This document shows, piece by piece, positions 6,864 through 10,601 of a DNA stretch of 10,601 bases. The translations under genes and the position numbers were made by a program. The number at the start of each line of letters is the position of its first letter. Positions within the stretch are counted from its first letter, which is position 1. The notes under the pieces are model-generated. The model was given only the letters and a program-made list of their open reading frames with translations, ran no database searches and was not told where the DNA came from. The stretch is from CAYPZL01 sp964415045 (GTDB lineage: Bacteria > Planctomycetota > Phycisphaerae > Sedimentisphaerales > Anaerobacaceae). Location: assembly GCA_964415045.1 (NCBI GenBank), contig CAYPZL010000188.1, positions 1 to 10,601 of the forward strand. The letters run 5' to 3'.

Positions 6864-6995
6864 ATGGGTGACATGTTCGGCGAATTGCGGAAGGCAGACC
6901 AGTGCGGGCGCCGAGAGAGTGGAGTTGCCGCCCGGCGTGAAGAAATCTCAGAGAATCCGGCTCGTCCCATACTCACAGATACAATCCGCCGCTAA
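6864..6995 (+). CDS. Possible 43-residue small protein, unrecognised
   Basis: ATG 6864 to TAA 6993-6995 is a 43-codon ORF beginning MGDMFGELRKADQCG. Its ribosome binding site is the best in the window: GGAGGAG (6852-6858), 5 bases before the ATG. The product would be charged and Arg-rich, with one cysteine, no signal peptide and no membrane segment. I recognise no family. The stop codon touches the -24 element of the sigma-54 promoter of the next gene, so it would belong to a different transcript. The strong ribosome site is the only positive evidence. An ORF of this length is expected by chance, and it may be non-coding. Confidence 0.25.
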   Translation: MGDMFGELRKADQCGRRESGVAARREEISENPARPILTDTIRR

Positions 6996-7010
6996 GGCAC
7001 GTTCGTTGCA
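6995..7010 (+). promoter_or_regulatory. Sigma-54 (RpoN) -24/-12 promoter for the beta-helix protein gene
   Basis: AGGCACGTTCGTTGCA matches the consensus TGGCAC-N5-TTGCW at every fixed position except the first T. The invariant GG (6996-6997) and GC (7008-7009) are exactly 10 bases apart. Transcription should start near 7021, leaving a leader of about 41 bases. The leader contains AAAGGG (7049-7054), 7 bases before ATG 7062. Sigma-54 promoters need an ATP-driven enhancer-binding activator, so expression of the downstream gene is predicted to be tightly signal-dependent. The activator is not in the window. Confidence 0.7.
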
Positions 7011-7061
7011 TGTACGCAGAGGTCTCACGAAAAAGCAAATCTTCTCGGAAAGGGAAAAACG

Positions 7062-9182
7062 ATGAAGCCAGGAATCGGAATTGCTGTCGCAGTGGCCCTG
7101 CTTTTTTGTGGGCCCGTTCATGCCGAAAGTGTGGAGTGGATCGACGGCCTCTGGGCCGTGGCGCCGGCCGGGTGGTCGATCAGTCCGGCGAACCCGTCCT
7201 CTACCGATGTCATCTCCTTCCAGGGGCCGACGGACAAATCGTACGGAAACAGTTGCAATGCCGAGGGCGCCTTCGGCGGTACGCCCTATCTGGCCATTGA
7301 CAGTATTACGAAAACGATCGAGCTGAAGTTTCAAGGCCCGCCGCCGGACAAGTGCATTCTGATCCTAAAGCCCGCCGTGGGTTTTCAGGGAGACTTCGGC
7401 CCCCTCGCCGCCGGGAAGTGGACGTTCAAATGCACCCACCCTCTCATTGCATTCCAGCTTGACTTCACGGTCAGCGGGGGAGGCGGCGGCGGCAACATCA
7501 TTCGCGTCGATCAGAATGCCCCGTTGACGATCTGGTTCCCGGACGGCAGCAGTTGGGTAAGGGCATATCCCAGCCTGCAGGACGGACTGGCCGCGGCCCA
7601 GCCCGGGGATATCGTCCACGTCGCCGACGGCACCTACGTACCGGATGACGGATCGGGCATCACCGCCGGCGATCGCACCGCGTCGTTTGCGATTCCCGAC
7701 GAGGTGACGGTCCTGTGTGGTTTTGCCGGCTACGGCGCCCCCGATCCGGATGCGCGGGATGTGGACCTGTATCCGACGGTCCTGAGCGGGGATTTGAACG
7801 GTGACGACCTCTGGGGAATCCTGAATATCTCGGAGAACAGTTATCACGTCGTCTCGGCGACGGGATCGGGCACGCTCGACGGCGCGATCGTGACCGCCGG
7901 CAATGCAGACGGCTACGGAAGCAACGGTTGCGGCGGCGGCCTCCTTCTGCAATCCTCGAATGTCACGATCAACCGATGCAAGATTCGTGGCAATAAGGCC
8001 GATTTCGGCGCCGGTGTGGCATGCCTCGAAGGCCTGGCGCCGCTCCTGATCAACACGGAAATCACGGGCAACTGGGCCTACCTTTTCGGCGGCTGCCTGT
8101 ACAACGATGACGCCAACGTTACCATGACGAATTGCCTGATCATCGGCAACACCGCCGGCGCCGCAGACGTCCTGGGCGGCGACGCCATTCTCAATACCAT
8201 GGGCAGTCTCGACATCATCAACTGCACGATCACAGACAACCGGCCCGGGCACATGGCTCCGCCGAACGAGAGAGCCATTGTGAATCTCGTCTGGGGTCCG
8301 GGTTTTGTGGACACGATTTCCATCAAGAACAGTATCGTCCGAAACGGCGGCAATGAGATCTGGAGCACCGAACCCGGGATCGTCACCTTGTACTACAACA
8401 ACATCGAAGGCGGTCCGGGCAGCTACAGCGGCCTCGGAAACATCGACCAGGATCCCCTCTTCAAGAATCTCGGGGCTTTCGGCATCGAAGGTCAGTGGTT
8501 CTTCGATGATGACGGATACACCTTGCAGCCGGGATCGCCCAGCATCGACGCCGGGAATCAATCTCTTCTACCTGTCGGTCTGGCCGTGGACCTCAACGGC
8601 AACGCGCGCGTTCAGGGCGGGCAGGTGGATCAGGGCGCGTATGAGGGCCTCGGGCTGCCTCCGGCGGTAGTCCTGGTCCCCAACGTGTACAATCAGACCC
8701 AAAGCGCCGCTCAATCGACGCTCACCAGTGCCGGTCTGGTCGTAGGGACCATCAGCCAGGCGTACAGCGACACGATTGCCGCCGGACGAGTCATCAGCCA
8801 AGACCCGCCCGCCGGCGAAACCGCCGTCGTCGGTTCGGCCGTGAATCTGACGATCTCGGAGGGACCGGAACCCGTGTCATCGTGGCAGTTGTATGAAACC
8901 TCGCCCATGATGGCGACGATACCGAGTCCCCCCCCCTCTTCGCCGTTAACGCTCAACGGCTCAGGTGTATGGACGTTCTATGTCAGCGGCCCCGCCGAGT
9001 ACAAAATCGAAATCACAGGGATCCCGGCCGTAGGCGGCACCTGGACCGCCACCCCTTCGACCGGCACGGTATCGGCTGGCATGAATACGGTCACGTTCGG
9101 GATCCAGGGTGTGAATGTCGACCTGAGTTCATTGTCTCCCGGAGACCAGCAGATCGCGGAGATCAAGTTTTACACACGGTAA
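7062..9182 (+). CDS. Secreted right-handed beta-helix protein with PASTA domain
   Basis: The product has 706 residues. A Sec signal peptide (residues 1-21, cut after VHA) is followed by a roughly 115-residue beta-rich N-terminal domain that I cannot assign, then a six-glycine linker (139-144). Residues about 165-430 form a right-handed beta-helix. It starts with a SLQDGLAAAQPGDIVHVADGTY segment common to planctomycete surface proteins and continues with N-x-T-I-x-x-C-x-I-x-G-N rungs. Residues about 460-528 (DPLF ... LQPGSPSIDAG ... VDQGAYE) match the end seen in choice-of-anchor/beta-helix proteins. A single PASTA domain spans about 537-601 (VPNVYNQTQSAAQ ... GLVVG ... DPPAG). A Pro/Ser linker and a C-terminal domain of about 80 residues follow. 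Beta-helices often bind or cleave acidic polysaccharides, but I see no certain lyase active site. PASTA domains outside kinases and penicillin-binding proteins are binding modules. It is expressed alone from a sigma-54 promoter and converges on the next gene. Substrate is unknown. Confidence 0.85.
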   Translation: MKPGIGIAVAVALLFCGPVHAESVEWIDGLWAVAPAGWSISPANPSSTDVISFQGPTDKSYGNSCNAEGAFGGTPYLAIDSITKTIELKFQGPPPDKCILILKPAVGFQGDFGPLAAGKWTFKCTHPLIAFQLDFTVSGGGGGGNIIRVDQNAPLTIWFPDGSSWVRAYPSLQDGLAAAQPGDIVHVADGTYVPDDGSGITAGDRTASFAIPDEVTVLCGFAGYGAPDPDARDVDLYPTVLSGDLNGDDLWGILNISENSYHVVSATGSGTLDGAIVTAGNADGYGSNGCGGGLLLQSSNVTINRCKIRGNKADFGAGVACLEGLAPLLINTEITGNWAYLFGGCLYNDDANVTMTNCLIIGNTAGAADVLGGDAILNTMGSLDIINCTITDNRPGHMAPPNERAIVNLVWGPGFVDTISIKNSIVRNGGNEIWSTEPGIVTLYYNNIEGGPGSYSGLGNIDQDPLFKNLGAFGIEGQWFFDDDGYTLQPGSPSIDAGNQSLLPVGLAVDLNGNARVQGGQVDQGAYEGLGLPPAVVLVPNVYNQTQSAAQSTLTSAGLVVGTISQAYSDTIAAGRVISQDPPAGETAVVGSAVNLTISEGPEPVSSWQLYETSPMMATIPSPPPSSPLTLNGSGVWTFYVSGPAEYKIEITGIPAVGGTWTATPSTGTVSAGMNTVTFGIQGVNVDLSSLSPGDQQIAEIKFYTR
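8928..8936 (+). repeat. Nine-C homopolymer inside the coding region
   Basis: A run of nine C encodes Pro623-Pro625 in the linker between the PASTA and C-terminal domains. Loss of one C would read into TAA within a few codons and remove the last domain. Gain of one C would replace it by another open frame running to about 9199. It is either a slippage-prone switch or a place where the sequence itself could be wrong by one base. Confidence 0.85.
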
Positions 9183-9187
9183 GAGCA

Positions 9188-9218
9188 GATCGAGCTTGAG
9201 AAAGGGAACCGCTTGATC
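9188..9218. terminator. Weak hairpin between the convergent genes
   Basis: GATCGAGC (9188-9195) pairs with GCTTGATC (9211-9218) with one G·T pair around a 15-base loop. It fills most of the 54-base gap between two converging stop codons, a position where a shared terminator is expected. It lacks T-tracts on both strands, so the call is tentative. Confidence 0.25.
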
Positions 9219-9236
9219 GCGGCGTCGAAACCTCAG

Positions 9237-10559
9237 CTACACCCGCGGCACGCCCGGCTTGGGAACCGGCCGAATCGAGCCGTCCCAGGCGGCGATGTCG
9301 AGAGGCGACAGACGAAGCTCGGAGTTGAGAATCTCGTCCCAGGTGACGAATTTGCCGGTATACGCCGACTCGCGTCCCATGATGGCGGTCAATGTTGACT
9401 CACACAGGAATCGTGTGTCGTTCGGGATCTCGCCGCGCCGCAGCGCCGCGATGAAATCGATGTGCTCCTGGCGGTGGCTCTCGTGCTGACCGGGATGCTC
9501 CGTGAACACCCTGGCATTCTCGCCGGTGAACCGGGCTTTGTGGCCGACCATCATACCACGTCCTTTCGTTGCGACGATCTCCTCCCCGATCTTCGCGTCG
9601 GTGCCCGCGATCTGGCGGCACATGCTGGTCATGCGAACCCCGTTTTCGTACTCGAATTCGACCGTGAAGTGATCGTAGATATTGCCGCCGCGGTCCGTGT
9701 GATACTGGCGTCCTCCCATCCCATAGGCCTTGACGGGATGAGCCTGCATGATCCAGTTGCATCGGTCCAGGTTGTGGACGTGCTGCTCGACGATGTGGTC
9801 GCCGCAGAGCCAGTCGACGTGGAACCAGTTGTGAAAATGGTATTCGGGAAGTGTCATCCCCTCTTCACGCTCGCGATACCAGATGTTACCCGTGTTGAAG
9901 TAGGCGTGGAGAGACATGACATCGCCGAGATCCCCGTCATGGACGGCTTTGACGAGGTCGGCGTAGTGAAAGACGTGACGACTGTTGAAGCCCGACAACA
10001 GACCGATCTTCTTGCGTTTCATCTCGTCCTCGAGCGCGAGTATGCGACGTACGCCCGGCGAATCGGTAGCGCACGGCTTCTCGGCGAAGATATGCACGCC
10101 TTTCTCGACGGCGTACTCGATATGCTCCGGCCGAAAGCCGGGAGGCGTGCAAAGCAGGACATAATCAATGCCGGAATCGATCACTTTCTTGTAGGCATCC
10201 AGACCGGCGAAGCAATGGTCCGGTTTGACCTTGATGCCGGCTTCCAGAGCGGCGTTTTCCTCCTTGATCTTCAACAAGCGGGCGAGGCTTCTTTCGACCT
10301 TGGGCATGAAGATGTCGCCCATCGCCACGAGTTCCATATTCGCACCGGCCAGCATCGCATCTCGCGCGGCCCCCGTGCCCCGTCCTCCGCAGCCGACCAG
10401 GCCGATTCGAATCGTGTTGTTTTCACCGGCGTAGGCGCGCGACAATGCCCCGGCCGCCAGCACGGAGCCGGCCACCATTGCCCCGCTCTGGGCCAGGAAC
10501 TCTCGACGCGAGGACTGATCCGCTGTCGTTACCGACTGACTCTCATCTTGCGTTCTCAT
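9237..10559 (-). CDS. Tat-exported Gfo/Idh/MocA-family oxidoreductase
   Basis: The product has 440 residues on the - strand. ATG (complement of 10557-10559) has AAGGAG 5 bases upstream (complement of 10565-10570). SSRREFLAQSG (16-26) is a twin-arginine signal with a likely cut after AYA (44). The NAD(P)-binding Rossmann domain follows: GLVGCGGRG with the GxGxxG glycines at 56, 58 and 61, then AEKP with Lys161, the usual catalytic or cofactor-contacting lysine. The second, beta-sheet domain carries WLCGDHIVEQHVHNLD (250-265), a block shared by this secreted subfamily. Tat export suits a protein that folds around its dinucleotide in the cytoplasm. Family members oxidise or reduce sugars and inositols, or, as in GH109, use NAD to cleave glycosides by a redox mechanism. 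Which applies here cannot be told from sequence. It converges on the beta-helix gene and is a separate transcription unit. It may act on sugars released near the cell surface. Confidence 0.93.
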   Translation of the reverse strand: MRTQDESQSVTTADQSSRREFLAQSGAMVAGSVLAAGALSRAYAGENNTIRIGLVGCGGRGTGAARDAMLAGANMELVAMGDIFMPKVERSLARLLKIKEENAALEAGIKVKPDHCFAGLDAYKKVIDSGIDYVLLCTPPGFRPEHIEYAVEKGVHIFAEKPCATDSPGVRRILALEDEMKRKKIGLLSGFNSRHVFHYADLVKAVHDGDLGDVMSLHAYFNTGNIWYREREEGMTLPEYHFHNWFHVDWLCGDHIVEQHVHNLDRCNWIMQAHPVKAYGMGGRQYHTDRGGNIYDHFTVEFEYENGVRMTSMCRQIAGTDAKIGEEIVATKGRGMMVGHKARFTGENARVFTEHPGQHESHRQEHIDFIAALRRGEIPNDTRFLCESTLTAIMGRESAYTGKFVTWDEILNSELRLSPLDIAAWDGSIRPVPKPGVPRV

Positions 10560-10581
10560 AGTCGCTCCTTAGAAAGTAGAG

Positions 10582-10591
10582 TTTTGCAAAA
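10582..10591. promoter_or_regulatory. TTTTGCAAAA palindrome upstream of the oxidoreductase gene
   Basis: This is a perfect 10-base palindrome 22 bases upstream of the oxidoreductase start codon, inside the likely leader or promoter. Short symmetric TTGCAA cores occur in operators of LacI-type sugar regulators, but AT-rich palindromes of this size also arise by chance. The promoter itself is cut off by the window edge. Confidence 0.2.
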
Positions 10592-10601
10592 TGGAGATTA
10601 G

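Noticed and set aside
1..10601. Mobile elements, CRISPR arrays, tRNA or rRNA genes
   Set aside because: I saw no transposase or integrase motifs, terminal inverted repeats, regularly spaced repeats or structural RNA signatures.

Overview
The window looks like chromosomal DNA of a Planctomycetota bacterium, most likely of the Phycisphaerae/Sedimentisphaerales type. This is an inference from gene content, not a database match. The clues are GC-rich DNA, several Tat-exported sulfatases in a row, a small type II-secretion-like pseudopilin with the C-terminal block typical of that group, a secreted right-handed beta-helix protein with a choice-of-anchor-like end, and a Tat-exported Gfo/Idh/MocA oxidoreductase. 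I see no insertion sequence, CRISPR array, tRNA or rRNA.

Layout on the + strand. Positions 1-92 hold the last 29 codons of an upstream exported or adhesin-like protein. A hairpin follows at 143-175. A very short pseudopilin gene (251-586) has the normal N-terminal pilin helix and the normal family C-terminus, but apparently none of the usual middle. Four sulfatase genes follow (633-2141, 2194-3618, 3645-5045, 5114-6604) with gaps of 46, 52, 26 and 68 bases, so they are very likely one operon. Two subtypes alternate A-B-A-B: A (genes 1 and 3) has an EGG-type C-terminal active-site loop, and B (genes 2 and 4) has a GKQSVYEH-type loop. All four have twin-arginine signals. Directly behind the fourth stop codon is a scrap of another sulfatase active site (GYVGKWHLDGG), then a probable terminator at about 6710-6740.

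The 457-base gap 6605-7061 also holds a 43-codon ORF with an excellent ribosome binding site and a near-consensus sigma-54 (RpoN) promoter at 6995-7010. That promoter is correctly placed to drive the gene at 7062-9182. This gene encodes a 706-residue Sec-exported protein: an unassigned N-terminal domain, a six-glycine linker, a right-handed beta-helix, a choice-of-anchor-like region, a PASTA domain, a nine-C homopolymer and a C-terminal beta-rich domain. On the - strand, converging on it, is a Tat-exported Gfo/Idh/MocA protein (9237-10559).

Taken together, the locus looks like an extracytoplasmic desulfation module for a sulfated polysaccharide. The four sulfatases probably remove sulfates from different positions, and the beta-helix protein may bind or cleave the glycan. 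No glycoside hydrolase, transporter or sulfatase-maturating enzyme is in the window, so the backbone-cleaving and activating parts must be elsewhere. The points most worth following are the sigma-54 promoter, the collapsed pseudopilin, the CSASR sulfatase, the sulfatase lacking the GKWH histidine, and the sulfatase scrap at 6605-6643.
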